This document shows positions 43,479 through 52,203 of a stretch of DNA of 64,000 nt, one piece after another; position 1 is the first letter of the stretch, and every line of letters starts with the position of its first letter. A program made the translations under genes and the position numbers. The notes under the pieces were generated by a model. The model was not told where the DNA came from and ran no database searches. It worked only from the letters and a program-made list of their open reading frames with translations. The DNA is from an uncultured Eubacteriales bacterium (GTDB taxonomy: Bacteria > Bacillota > Clostridia > Oscillospirales > Acutalibacteraceae): NCBI GenBank assembly GCA_934457415.1, contig CAKSHM010000004.1, forward strand, positions 150,061 to 214,060, read 5' to 3'.

Positions 43479-44540
43479 GTGTTTGTTATTTCCGCAATAG
43501 CTCATGTATGGGGTAATGTCTGGCCGTATTTAATAGCGGTGCTGCTTTTCTTGATTCTTATAATAATTCATGAATTCGGTCATTTTATTTCGGCAAAGCT
43601 TTTAGGAGTAAGAGTAAATGAATTCGCGGTAGGCTTCGGGCCTAAGCTTTTTTCTAAGAAAAAGGGCGAAACAGAATATAAGGTAAATTTAATTCCCTTA
43701 GGCGGTTACTGCGCTATGGAGGGAGAGGACGAGGCAAGCTCTGATAAGCGCGCTTTCTGCAATAAATCCGCATGGAGAAGATTTGTAATCGTTGCTATGG
43801 GAGCAATATTTAATCTCCTGCTCGGACTTATAATAGTGGCAATAACCCTCGCTCCGTCAAAAAGCTTTGCGACTACCAAAATTGCCGAGTTTGACGAAAA
43901 CTCGTTAAGCGCAAAGAGCGGACTTGAAAAGGACGATACGATTTTAGAGGTTGACGGAAGAAAGATCTTTACAACCTATGATTTAAGCTATGCCTTTACA
44001 AATGTAAAGGACGGCAAGATTGACGTTAAGGTTTTAAGGGACGGCAAGAAAAAGGAAATCAAGGATGTCACCTTTAAAACCGAGGAAGAAAACGGCATAA
44101 GCTATTTAAGCGTCGATTTCAAGGTATACGGAAAGAAAAAAACATTTGTAAGCTTTATCGGACAGACCTTTAAAATGTCCGCTTCATACTGCGCCGTTAT
44201 ATATAGGTCGCTGTTTGATTTAATAGGCGGGAAATACGGTATAAGCGCGGTTTCGGGACCTGTCGGGGTCACGGCGGCAATAGGGAGCGTGGCAAAGCAG
44301 AATTTAAGCTCGATTTTGCCTATTATGGCGCTTATTACCATAAATTTAGGACTGTTTAATCTGTTGCCCATTCCCGCTCTTGACGGCGGAAGGCTGTTCT
44401 TTATCCTGATTGAAATGATTACACGCAAAAAGATTCCTGCCAAATATGAGTCGGCTATCCATGCGGCGGGCTTTATAATTCTGATTTTGTTTATGCTCGG
44501 AATTACGGCAAAGGATATCTGGTCGCTTATAAAGGGATAA
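43479..44540 (+). CDS. rseP: RseP/RasP-type intramembrane site-2 protease
   Basis: A zinc protease that cuts within membrane helices, such as anti-sigma factors or signal peptide remnants. The first helix carries the zinc motif HEFGH (residues 31-35 counting from the GTG), a PDZ domain spans about 120-195, and the third zinc ligand is in NLLPIPALDGGR. The length is about 350. The start is uncertain. A GTG at 43479 overlaps the only Shine-Dalgarno (AAGGGAG, 43473-43479); an ATT at 43488 has ideal spacing. It sits in the standard dxr-rseP-ispG order. Confidence 0.93.
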   Translation: MFVISAIAHVWGNVWPYLIAVLLFLILIIIHEFGHFISAKLLGVRVNEFAVGFGPKLFSKKKGETEYKVNLIPLGGYCAMEGEDEASSDKRAFCNKSAWRRFVIVAMGAIFNLLLGLIIVAITLAPSKSFATTKIAEFDENSLSAKSGLEKDDTILEVDGRKIFTTYDLSYAFTNVKDGKIDVKVLRDGKKKEIKDVTFKTEEENGISYLSVDFKVYGKKKTFVSFIGQTFKMSASYCAVIYRSLFDLIGGKYGISAVSGPVGVTAAIGSVAKQNLSSILPIMALITINLGLFNLLPIPALDGGRLFFILIEMITRKKIPAKYESAIHAAGFIILILFMLGITAKDIWSLIKG

Positions 44541-44554
44541 AAAAGGGATAAAAA

Positions 44555-45610
44555 ATGTTTGAAAGAAAATTTACAAAAACGGTAAAGGCAGGAAATGTCC
44601 TCATCGGAGGAGGAAATCCTGTTTCGGTGCAGTCAATGCTGAATGTGCCGGCGCATGATATTAAAGGGAATGTCGCTCAGGCGGTTGCCTTAGAAAAGGC
44701 AGGATGTGAAATAATAAGAATTTCCGTTCCCGATGCCGAATCGGTAAAAACCTTAGAGGCCTTAAAAAATGCGGTAGATGTGCCGATAGTCGCCGACATT
44801 CATTTTGACTGGCGGCTTGCGGTATTAAGCGCCGAGGCAGGAGCGGATAAAATAAGGATAAATCCCGGAAATATCGGGGCGGATGAGCATGTAAAGGCGG
44901 TTGCAAAAGCATGCAGAGCAAGAAGTATTTCTATAAGAATAGGCGTCAATTCAGGTTCTGTCGAAAAAACAATTCTTGAGAAATACGGTGCGCCCACTGC
45001 AGAGGCTTTGACTGAAAGCGGAGCTTATCATATATCGCTGCTTCATAAATTCGATTTTGACGATATAGTTTTATCGCTTAAATCTTCAAATACCAAAACC
45101 ATGTTTGACGCTTACCGTCTCGCAAGCGAAAGGTTTGACTGTCCTCTTCATTTAGGGGTCACCGAGGCAGGAACACAGCGTTTCGGAACTCTGCGCTCGG
45201 CCGCGGGAATAGGGGGACTGCTGCTCAGCGGAATAGGTGATACAATAAGGGTGTCACTTACCGACGATCCGATTAAAGAGGTTGAGGCGGGAATAGATAT
45301 ATTAAAGGCGGTAGGGCTAAAAAAAGACGGAATAAGGTTTATTTCGTGTCCGACCTGCGGAAGAACCTCGATTGACCTTATCACTATTGCTAAGCAGGCA
45401 GAACAAAGATTTAAGAACATAAATAAAAATATCACCGTTGCTATTATGGGCTGCGTTGTAAACGGTCCGGGGGAAGCAAAAGAAGCCGATATCGGAATAG
45501 CCGGCGGAAAAAAATGCGGTGTTCTTTTTAAAAACGGGAAAATACTTAAAAGCAATATTCCCGAAAATAAGCTTTTGGACTTTTTGTCGGAAGAAATTGA
45601 AAAAATGTAA
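44555..45610 (+). CDS. ispG: 4-hydroxy-3-methylbut-2-enyl diphosphate synthase
   Basis: IspG (GcpE) reduces MEcPP to HMBPP in the MEP pathway and carries a 4Fe-4S cluster. The N-terminus has GGGNPVSVQSMLNVPAHD, and cluster cysteines lie in ISCPTCGRTSID and in AIMGCVVNGPGEAKEADIG. The length of 351 is normal. It follows rseP by 14 bp and precedes polC by 17 bp, so it is in the same operon. Confidence 0.97.
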   Translation: MFERKFTKTVKAGNVLIGGGNPVSVQSMLNVPAHDIKGNVAQAVALEKAGCEIIRISVPDAESVKTLEALKNAVDVPIVADIHFDWRLAVLSAEAGADKIRINPGNIGADEHVKAVAKACRARSISIRIGVNSGSVEKTILEKYGAPTAEALTESGAYHISLLHKFDFDDIVLSLKSSNTKTMFDAYRLASERFDCPLHLGVTEAGTQRFGTLRSAAGIGGLLLSGIGDTIRVSLTDDPIKEVEAGIDILKAVGLKKDGIRFISCPTCGRTSIDLITIAKQAEQRFKNINKNITVAIMGCVVNGPGEAKEADIGIAGGKKCGVLFKNGKILKSNIPENKLLDFLSEEIEKM

Positions 45611-45627
45611 AAGAAAGAGGATACTTA

Positions 45628-48600
45628 ATGCTTAAATTTTCGGAGGTTTTTGAAAATTTAACAGATGAAAACACTTCATCGGCAATAAAAAGCGCGGAAC
45701 TCTCTTTATGCGATTTAAGAGCCGAAAGCCGAAAGCTTGATTTAACGCTTGAAATGAATGATTATGTCCCGAAAAAAGAGCTTGACGGACTTAAATCAAA
45801 GCTTTTAAATGTTTACAGGCTAAATGGCGTAAATATGAAAGCACATTTTGCGCCTGACGCTTTCTGCGGGGAAGCCTGCTCGGATATATGCGAAACCATA
45901 AAGGCTAAGAATGCCGCCGTAAACGGATATCTGAATTCGGCTTTGTTTTCCGTTTCGGAAGATGAGGTTACAGTAACCTTGAAATTCGGGGGACTTAACA
46001 CCCTTAAAAGCTGCGGCTTTTGCGAAAAATTCTCAGTTTTAGCGTATGAAATGTTTTCAAAAAACATCAAAGTTTTGTTTGACGGACAGGAAGATGATGT
46101 CGAAATCAAGCTGCCGCCTGTTTCCGTTCCGGTTCAGTCCTTTAACGGAAATACAAAGAAAAAATCGGAAAACGGAACAAAAGAAGTTAAATTCGAGGCA
46201 CGTTCGGACAAGCCCGAGAACGGACTTGTTTATCTTGATAATCCGCAGGTTATTTACGGACCGAGAAATATCGGCACGGATATAAAAAATATGATTGATG
46301 TAACCGAAGAGGATACCAAAATCTGCTGCTTCGGCGAGGTCTTTTCAAGGGAAGACCGAAAGATAAATACAAGAAACGGCGAAAGAGTTATCGTTAAATT
46401 CAATTTCAGCGATCATACAAATGCGCTGAGCGTCAGCATGTTTGTAAATCCGCAAAAGCTGTCGGATCTTAATCCCGTTAAGGACGGCGCCTATATTTTG
46501 GTAAACGGCGATTATAAATATGACGATTATAAAAAATCCTTTGTTGTAGACCCGAAAAGTATTGCACTTTTGCAGAAATACGAGGAAACCGACGATTATG
46601 AGGGCGAAAAGCGTGTTGAGCTTCACTGCCATACAAATATGTCCGCAAAAGATGCGGTTTCAAGCGCCGGAGATATTATAAACTGTGCATACAAATGGGG
46701 ACATAAGGCGATTGCAATAACCGACCACGGCGTAGTCCAGAGCTATCCTGCGGCAGCGGCGGCTGTAAGCGCGATTCGCAAAAAAGGCGGAGAATTCAAG
46801 GTTATCTACGGTGTAGAGAGCTATTTTATCGACGATACAAGGCATGATATTTCAGGCCTTAATACAAAGCAGATAGCAAAGCTCAGAAACCATCAGATAA
46901 TTCTTGTAAAAAATCTTACAGGTCTTAAAAATCTTTATAAAATCGTTTCAAACGCTCATCTTGAAAATTTCCACGGCAGGCCTATTACCTTAAGAAGCGT
47001 TCTGGATAAATACCGCGAGGGACTTATAGTCGGTACCGCCTGCGAACAGGGCGAGCTTTATAAGGCTGTAGTTGACGGTGCGGATGATGAGGAGCTTAAA
47101 AGAATAGCTTCTTATTATGATTATCTTGAAATTCAGCCGCTCGGCAACAATGAATTTATGGTAAGAGAGTCTTCGCTGCCCGATAAAGTGAGCGAAAAAA
47201 CAGGCGCGGTTATAAAAGTTAACCGCTTTAAGCATGTAAAAAGCCTTGAGGTTATTAAAGATTTTAACCGAAAGGTAGTAGAAATCGCGGATATGCTCGG
47301 CAAGCCCGTTGTAGCTACGGGAGACGTTCATTTTCTCCACCCGAGCGACGGGATTATCCGTCAGATAGTAATGGCGGGACAGGGCTTTGACGATATAGAA
47401 AACCAAGCTCCGCTTTATTTTAAAAACACCTCCGAAATGCTCTCGGATTTTGATTATTTCGGCGGCAGGGCAAAGGAATTTGTTATAGATAACCCGAATA
47501 AAATTGCCGAAATGGTATCGGATGATGTTATTCCCGTTCCCGAGGGCAATTATCCGCCTGTTATCGAGGGCTCCGATCAGCTTTTAGAGCAGATATGCTG
47601 GGATAATGCCCATAGAACATACGGTGACAAGCTTCCCGAAATTGTTGAAAAGAGGCTTAAAAAAGAGCTTGATTCCATAATTAAAAACGGATTTTCAATA
47701 ATGTATATTTCGGCGCAGAAGCTTGTTGCTTACAGCGAAAAGCAGGGGTATCTTGTAGGCTCGCGAGGCTCTGTCGGCTCTTCTTTTGTTGCGACAATGG
47801 CAGGGATTTCAGAGGTTAACCCGTTAGCACCCCATTATGTCTGCCCCAAATGCAGGTACAGCGAGTTCTTTACCGACGGCTCGGTAGGTTCGGGCTTTGA
47901 CCTGCCCGAGAGAGACTGTCCCGTCTGCGGAGCAAGGCTTAACCGCAACGGACATGATATACCGTTTGAAACCTTCTTGGGATTTAAAGGAGATAAGGTT
48001 CCTGATATAGACCTTAATTTCTCCGATGAGGTTCAGAATGAGGTTCAGGAATACACAAAAACGCTTTTCGGCGCGGAAAATGTTTTTAAGGCAGGAACTA
48101 TTTCTACGATCGCCGAAAAAACAGCTTACGGTTTTGCTAAAGCTTACTGCGAGAAGACAGGCAGGATATTAAGCACTGCCGAGCTTGAAAGACTTGCTAA
48201 AAGCGTTGAGGAGGCAAAGGTTAAAACCACCACGGGTCAGCACCCTGCTGGAATGATAATAGTGCCGAACGGAATGGAAATTTATGATTTCTGTCCCGTT
48301 CAGCACCCTGCGGACGATGTCAAGAGCGATATTATAACCACTCATTTTGATTTCCATTCCATTCATGACACAATCCTTAAGCTTGATGAGCTTGGACATG
48401 TTATTCCTACTACATATAAATATTTAGAGGAATATTCGGGTATACCCGTAAGCGATGTTTCGATGTCCGACCCTGAGGTTTACAGTCTTTTCACCTCGAC
48501 AAAGGCGCTCGGTGTTGAGCCTGAGGATATTGATTCGCAAAACGGAACATTCTGTCTGCCCGAATTCGGCACAAAATTCGTCCGTGAAATGCTTATGGAC

Positions 48601-49452
48601 TGTAAGCCGAAAAATTTTGCCGACCTTTTGCAGATTTCGGGACTGTCTCACGGCACTGACGTTTATTTAGGCAACGCAAAGGACCTTATAGATAACGGTA
48701 CATGTACAATTTCAGAGGTTATAGGAACGCGTGATAACATAATGGTATACCTTATTCATCAGGGCATGGACGAGGGAAGAGCGTTTAAAATAACCGAGAC
48801 TGTCCGTAAAGGCCTTGTCGCAAAGGGAAAGGTCTCAAAAGAGGACTGGGCTGCAATGGAAAATGATATGAGGGCTGTCAATGTCCCCGAATGGTATATT
48901 CAAAGCTGTTATAAAATAAAGTATATGTTCCCTAAGGCACATGCCGCGGCGTATGTTATTTCAGCGCTCAGAGTCGCTTGGTATAAGGTTCATAAACCGC
49001 TTGAGTTTTATTGCGCGTATTTCACCGCAAGACCCGAGGATGTAGATGTAGAGGTCATTATGGGAGGAAGAGAGTCTGTAAAAAGATATCTGCGCGATAT
49101 AAAGGCGAAAGGTAAGGAAGCAAGCAAAAAAGAGCTTGATGTTTATGATAATATGCTTATTTTCAATGAAATGATGGCAAGAGGTATTGAAGTCCTTCCG
49201 ATAGATATCAAAAAATCTCAGGCTATGAAATATATTCCCGAAAACGGAAAAATGAGACTGCCTTTCGGTGCGCTTTCGGGTGTGGGAGAAAAGGCGGCGT
49301 ATTCTATATATGAAGCCGCGCAAAAGGGTGACTTTGTTTCAAGAGAGGATCTGATTCTTGAAGCGGGAGTTTCAAAAACCGTTATTCAAAAACTCGGAGA
49401 GCTGGGTGCTTTAAGCGATATTCCGGAAACAAATCAGATTTCGATGTTTTAA
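45628..49452 (+). CDS. polC: DNA polymerase III alpha, PolC type, without the DEDD exonuclease
   Basis: The main replicative polymerase of Firmicutes. Order: N-terminal domain, OB fold (GEVFSREDRKINTRNGER near 232), PHP domain (from 331), then the polymerase with zinc-binding CPKC...CPVC (near 748-770), PDIDLNFSDE as catalytic motif and TTTGQHPAGMIIVP. At 1274 residues it is some 160 shorter than Bacillus PolC. The missing part is the 3'-5' exonuclease normally inserted in the PHP domain: YGVE397 runs to LRNH422 within 25 residues, and no DxETTG or HNAxFD motif occurs. All nine PHP metal ligands appear present: H333, H335, D342, H367, E397, H422, C472, D566, H568. Confidence 0.95.
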   Translation: MLKFSEVFENLTDENTSSAIKSAELSLCDLRAESRKLDLTLEMNDYVPKKELDGLKSKLLNVYRLNGVNMKAHFAPDAFCGEACSDICETIKAKNAAVNGYLNSALFSVSEDEVTVTLKFGGLNTLKSCGFCEKFSVLAYEMFSKNIKVLFDGQEDDVEIKLPPVSVPVQSFNGNTKKKSENGTKEVKFEARSDKPENGLVYLDNPQVIYGPRNIGTDIKNMIDVTEEDTKICCFGEVFSREDRKINTRNGERVIVKFNFSDHTNALSVSMFVNPQKLSDLNPVKDGAYILVNGDYKYDDYKKSFVVDPKSIALLQKYEETDDYEGEKRVELHCHTNMSAKDAVSSAGDIINCAYKWGHKAIAITDHGVVQSYPAAAAAVSAIRKKGGEFKVIYGVESYFIDDTRHDISGLNTKQIAKLRNHQIILVKNLTGLKNLYKIVSNAHLENFHGRPITLRSVLDKYREGLIVGTACEQGELYKAVVDGADDEELKRIASYYDYLEIQPLGNNEFMVRESSLPDKVSEKTGAVIKVNRFKHVKSLEVIKDFNRKVVEIADMLGKPVVATGDVHFLHPSDGIIRQIVMAGQGFDDIENQAPLYFKNTSEMLSDFDYFGGRAKEFVIDNPNKIAEMVSDDVIPVPEGNYPPVIEGSDQLLEQICWDNAHRTYGDKLPEIVEKRLKKELDSIIKNGFSIMYISAQKLVAYSEKQGYLVGSRGSVGSSFVATMAGISEVNPLAPHYVCPKCRYSEFFTDGSVGSGFDLPERDCPVCGARLNRNGHDIPFETFLGFKGDKVPDIDLNFSDEVQNEVQEYTKTLFGAENVFKAGTISTIAEKTAYGFAKAYCEKTGRILSTAELERLAKSVEEAKVKTTTGQHPAGMIIVPNGMEIYDFCPVQHPADDVKSDIITTHFDFHSIHDTILKLDELGHVIPTTYKYLEEYSGIPVSDVSMSDPEVYSLFTSTKALGVEPEDIDSQNGTFCLPEFGTKFVREMLMDCKPKNFADLLQISGLSHGTDVYLGNAKDLIDNGTCTISEVIGTRDNIMVYLIHQGMDEGRAFKITETVRKGLVAKGKVSKEDWAAMENDMRAVNVPEWYIQSCYKIKYMFPKAHAAAYVISALRVAWYKVHKPLEFYCAYFTARPEDVDVEVIMGGRESVKRYLRDIKAKGKEASKKELDVYDNMLIFNEMMARGIEVLPIDIKKSQAMKYIPENGKMRLPFGALSGVGEKAAYSIYEAAQKGDFVSREDLILEAGVSKTVIQKLGELGALSDIPETNQISMF

Positions 49453-49467
49453 AATTTAAAAAATTTT

Positions 49468-49512
49468 TTCGCTCAAATCCTTATAAATAAAGGGTTTGAG
49501 CGGTTTTATTTT
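49468..49512 (+). terminator. Terminator after polC
   Basis: CGCTCAAATCCTT pairs with AAGGGTTTGAGCG (one G-U), followed by GTTTTATTTT. Confidence 0.82.
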
Positions 49513-49542
49513 AAAAAAATCCGACTTTTTTATAAAAAAAGG

Positions 49543-49570
49543 TTGCAATTTTGTAACTTTTAGGTATAAT
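49543..49570 (+). promoter_or_regulatory. Promoter of the M23 peptidase gene, with GTTAC/GTAAC repeats
   Basis: TTGCAA at 49543-49548 and TATAAT at 49565-49570, 16-bp spacer. GTAAC lies in the spacer, and GTTACAAAGCTGTAAC, an inverted repeat, lies just downstream at 49585-49600, a possible operator. Confidence 0.6.
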
Positions 49571-49630
49571 AGAACATATGAGTTGTTACAAAGCTGTAAC
49601 CTTTGAATTTTATGAAAGGAGTAATGCCTT

Positions 49631-50860
49631 ATCTTTAACGATGTGTTTTCTTGGATTTCAGAGCTCACCGCTCCGTACAGAAAAAAGCTGAGCGCTTTAA
49701 GCACCGCAATGCGTATTGTTATATTCGCATCCGTATCGGCCGTAGCGGTATTTATAAGTATAGCCGCCGTCGGCGCAAGATTTGCTTATAAGGTAAGCCT
49801 GAAGGGCGAATATATCGCAACCGTTAAAAGCAAGGAGCAGTTTAAGGCTGCCGTTAATATCGTCAAAGAAAAGGTTACCGGAGATGATGTCGAATCAAAG
49901 GTAAGCACTCCCGAATATTCCGCGGTCATAGCTCTTAATAATAATATCGACTCCAATCAGAATGTAGCAGACGCTATAATCGAAAAAACAGAGGATTTCG
50001 TACTTGCAAGCGATGTAAAAATCGAGGGTACGGAAATCGGATATGTAAATAAAGACGAGCTTCAATCGGTTATTGACGGGATTTATGCCGCTAAGGCTCC
50101 CGAGGGCAGTACCTGCAGCTTTGTCGAGAATGTCGAAATTTCGGATGGCTACTGTCTTGCAAGCGAGGTCGCAAATACCGAGGAAGCGGCACAAATGCTT
50201 TCCGCTCTTAATGTTAAAGCTGTTGCAACAGTTGTTACGGAAATTGAAACCGGATTTAAAACCGTTACCAAGAAAACCAATACTCAGACCGTTGAGTACA
50301 GACAAATTGAAACTGAGGGTAAAAACGGTTTAAGAAGGGTAACGGACGAAATAGTTTATTTAAACGGTGAGGAGCAGGCGAGAAACTGCCTGTCCGACGA
50401 GGTTTTAAGCACCCCCGTTGATCAGGTTGTAATAGTCGGAACCGCTAAAACAAGCGCAACCGCCGCACAGATGAAAATAGCAAAAAGCTCGGGATTTATT
50501 TTCCCTCTCCCGAACGGGGTATGGCAGGTCAGCTGTTATTACGGCAGCGGAGGTCATAAGGGTATAGATTTAAGAGCTCCGAGGGGAACGCAGGTATTTG
50601 CGGTAGCTTCGGGTAAGGTAATATTCTCGGGCTATGACGGGTCTTACGGAAACTGTATCAGAATTGATCACGGAAACGGACTTGTAACCACCTATGCTCA
50701 TGCTTCTCAGCTTTGCGCAAGAGTAGGCGAAACCGTAAACGCAGGCGAGGTAATCGCTTTGGTCGGCAGTACGGGTTATTCCACAGGAAATCACCTGCAT
50801 TTCGAAGTCAATTGCTCGGGAACAAGAGTAAATCCCGCACCGTTTATAGGAATATCATAA
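49631..50860 (+). CDS. Membrane-anchored M23 (LytM-type) peptidase with G5 domain
   Basis: A cell-wall hydrolase or its regulator. One N-terminal membrane helix (near residues 25-50) is followed by two helical repeats of about 60 residues, a G5 domain (FKTVTKKTNTQTVEYRQIET region), and a C-terminal M23 domain with HKGIDLRAPRGTQVFA, YAHASQL and HLHFEV, whose His and Asp bind zinc. Start: GTG at 49643 has no ribosome site at usable distance. The AGGAG at 49617-49621 fits an ATC at 49631 (9-nt spacing), giving an N-terminus M-F-N-D-V-F-S-W. I annotate the ATC start tentatively. Confidence 0.88.
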   Translation: MFNDVFSWISELTAPYRKKLSALSTAMRIVIFASVSAVAVFISIAAVGARFAYKVSLKGEYIATVKSKEQFKAAVNIVKEKVTGDDVESKVSTPEYSAVIALNNNIDSNQNVADAIIEKTEDFVLASDVKIEGTEIGYVNKDELQSVIDGIYAAKAPEGSTCSFVENVEISDGYCLASEVANTEEAAQMLSALNVKAVATVVTEIETGFKTVTKKTNTQTVEYRQIETEGKNGLRRVTDEIVYLNGEEQARNCLSDEVLSTPVDQVVIVGTAKTSATAAQMKIAKSSGFIFPLPNGVWQVSCYYGSGGHKGIDLRAPRGTQVFAVASGKVIFSGYDGSYGNCIRIDHGNGLVTTYAHASQLCARVGETVNAGEVIALVGSTGYSTGNHLHFEVNCSGTRVNPAPFIGIS

Positions 50861-50895
50861 AAAATGGGACTGTAATCAAATTTACAGTCCCTTTA
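50861..50895. terminator. Bidirectional terminator after the M23 gene
   Basis: GGGACTGTAA pairs with TTTACAGTCCC around TCAAA, flanked by an A run and CTTT. Confidence 0.82.
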
Positions 50896-50902
50896 AAATA
50901 TC

Positions 50903-51022
50903 TTATTGATTTATATTTGACATCTGCGGCTTTGCCGTTTCGTCGGGAACACGCTGTCTGCAGCCGGCAAGCATAAATAAAGCAGTCAAAACAATCAGAA
51001 GAAGTGTAATAAGTTTTTTCAT
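50903..51022 (-). CDS. 39-residue lipoprotein
   Basis: A short open frame with clear gene signs. GAGGT lies 8 nt before the ATG. The protein begins MKKLITLLLIVLTALFMLAG, a complete lipoprotein signal, with lipidated Cys21, and the mature part is only 19 residues (CRQRVPDETAKPQMSNINQ). It ends just before a bidirectional terminator. Such tiny lipoproteins occur as entericidin-like or anchor peptides, but no family is recognised. It could also be a leftover of a longer lipoprotein gene. Confidence 0.65.
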   Translation of the reverse strand: MKKLITLLLIVLTALFMLAGCRQRVPDETAKPQMSNINQ

Positions 51023-51106
51023 TTTAGATTACCTCACTTTTATTATCGCTTGCCTTTATTATACTTAAAAAAAATAATTTTTCAATATGTTTAAGGAGAA
51101 AAAATT

Positions 51107-51655
51107 ATGAAATTGATGATAGCGTCGGATATTCACGGCAGTGCTTATTACTTGGATTTGCTTTTAAAGTGCTTTGAAGAAGAAAATCCGGACAGACTCT
51201 TACTTTTAGGCGATATTCTGTATCACGGTCCGAGAAACGATCTGCCTGAGGGCTATAATCCGAAAGAGGTTGCAAAAAGGCTTAATAATATAAAAAATTC
51301 TCTGCTTTGCGTCAGGGGAAACTGCGACAGCGAGGTTGACCAAATGATGCTTGAATTCCCGATTTTAGCGGATTATGCTTATATTTCCGCTGACGGACTT
51401 GATATTTTTGCGACCCACGGTCATATTTTCAATAAAACTTCTCTTCCGCCACTTAAGCCGAATGATATTCTTCTTCACGGACATACCCATGTCACCGCAT
51501 TTGAAAAATTCGGGGGAAATAATTATTATATAAACCCGGGCTCCGTTTCAATTCCTAAAGAAAATACAAAGCGAGGATATTTGATTCTTGAGCAGGAAAC
51601 GTTCACATTCAAGGATTTAAGCGGTAAAGTTTATAAAAACGAAAAAATAAAATAA
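51107..51655 (+). CDS. YfcE-type metallophosphodiesterase
   Basis: A 182-residue calcineurin-like phosphoesterase. Metal-binding motifs are in order: IASDIHGS, LLLGDILYHGP, VRGNCDS, THGH and LHGHTHV. E. coli YfcE cleaves phosphodiesters in vitro; its natural substrate is unknown, and the same applies here. AAGGAG precedes the ATG. A terminator follows directly. Confidence 0.92.
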   Translation: MKLMIASDIHGSAYYLDLLLKCFEEENPDRLLLLGDILYHGPRNDLPEGYNPKEVAKRLNNIKNSLLCVRGNCDSEVDQMMLEFPILADYAYISADGLDIFATHGHIFNKTSLPPLKPNDILLHGHTHVTAFEKFGGNNYYINPGSVSIPKENTKRGYLILEQETFTFKDLSGKVYKNEKIK

Positions 51656-51663
51656 TAAAAATT

Positions 51664-51695
51664 GAGAGCCGCAGCTTAAATTGCGGCTCTTTGTT
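51664..51695. terminator. Terminator between convergent genes
   Basis: GAGAGCCGCA pairs with TGCGGCTCTT, followed by TGTT. It lies between the YfcE-type gene and the P-loop gene. Confidence 0.8.
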
Positions 51696-51712
51696 ATAAA
51701 TTGAATTTTAAA

Positions 51713-52120
51713 TCAGAACTTTTCGGCATACTTGAAAGCTTCAGCCGGAATATCCTTTTCATCGCATGAAACGGTGAAAGTAAAGTCAACATCCTCTATA
51801 GCCGAAAGTCTCTTTAAGAATGCAGTAAATTCATTTAAGTCTCTGCTGCCGATTCTTAAGGTTGCATCTCCGAATATATTTGTTATATCATGGTTTGAAT
51901 TCTTAAGAGTAACGAGCATTGCATAATACTCACCGTAGCCTGAAATTCCGAGCGCGTCGGCGTCAATAAGCCTTGCTTTGTGAGTTATAGAGAAGGTAAG
52001 CGTATCGCCCTTTTCTATGCAAACGACATTTCCTAAGCTTTTCTCTGCGGCTTCGTTTACAACATCAACTAATTTTTTTGTTTTTCCCGAACCCTTGTTC
52101 CCGATGATAAGCTTGATCAT
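51713..52120 (-). CDS. Small P-loop protein of unknown function
   Basis: A 135-residue protein with a nucleotide-binding loop at its very start (MIKLIIGNKGSGKTKK, residues 7-14 GNKGSGKT). The rest holds SITHKARLIDADALGISGYG and ends with DIPAEAFKYAEKF; I see no clear Walker B or second domain. ATP or GTP binding is likely, the function is not known. The ATG at 52120 follows AAGGAGTTG; an upstream start at 52168 would run through the repeat fragment. It lies 83 bp downstream of pgi on the same strand, with that fragment in between. Confidence 0.78.
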   Translation of the reverse strand: MIKLIIGNKGSGKTKKLVDVVNEAAEKSLGNVVCIEKGDTLTFSITHKARLIDADALGISGYGEYYAMLVTLKNSNHDITNIFGDATLRIGSRDLNEFTAFLKRLSAIEDVDFTFTVSCDEKDIPAEAFKYAEKF

Positions 52121-52141
52121 TTTAACAACTCCTTTATTATA

Positions 52142-52170
52142 TTGTGACAGGATTGAGTCCCGCCACACTA
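52142..52170. repeat. Fragment of the inverted-repeat element
   Basis: TTGTGACAGGATTGAGTCC at the left and CACACTA at the right recall the two ends of the element at 17064-17339, with the middle lost. It may be a deletion relic. Confidence 0.5.
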
Positions 52171-52203
52171 ACCGCAGCTTTTACTGCCGCGGAAGTTTAA
52201 CAA

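Noticed and set aside
46990..47406. 138-codon minus-strand frame opposite polC, as a possible split exonuclease
   Set aside because: It contains no exonuclease motifs and mirrors the PHP coding region.
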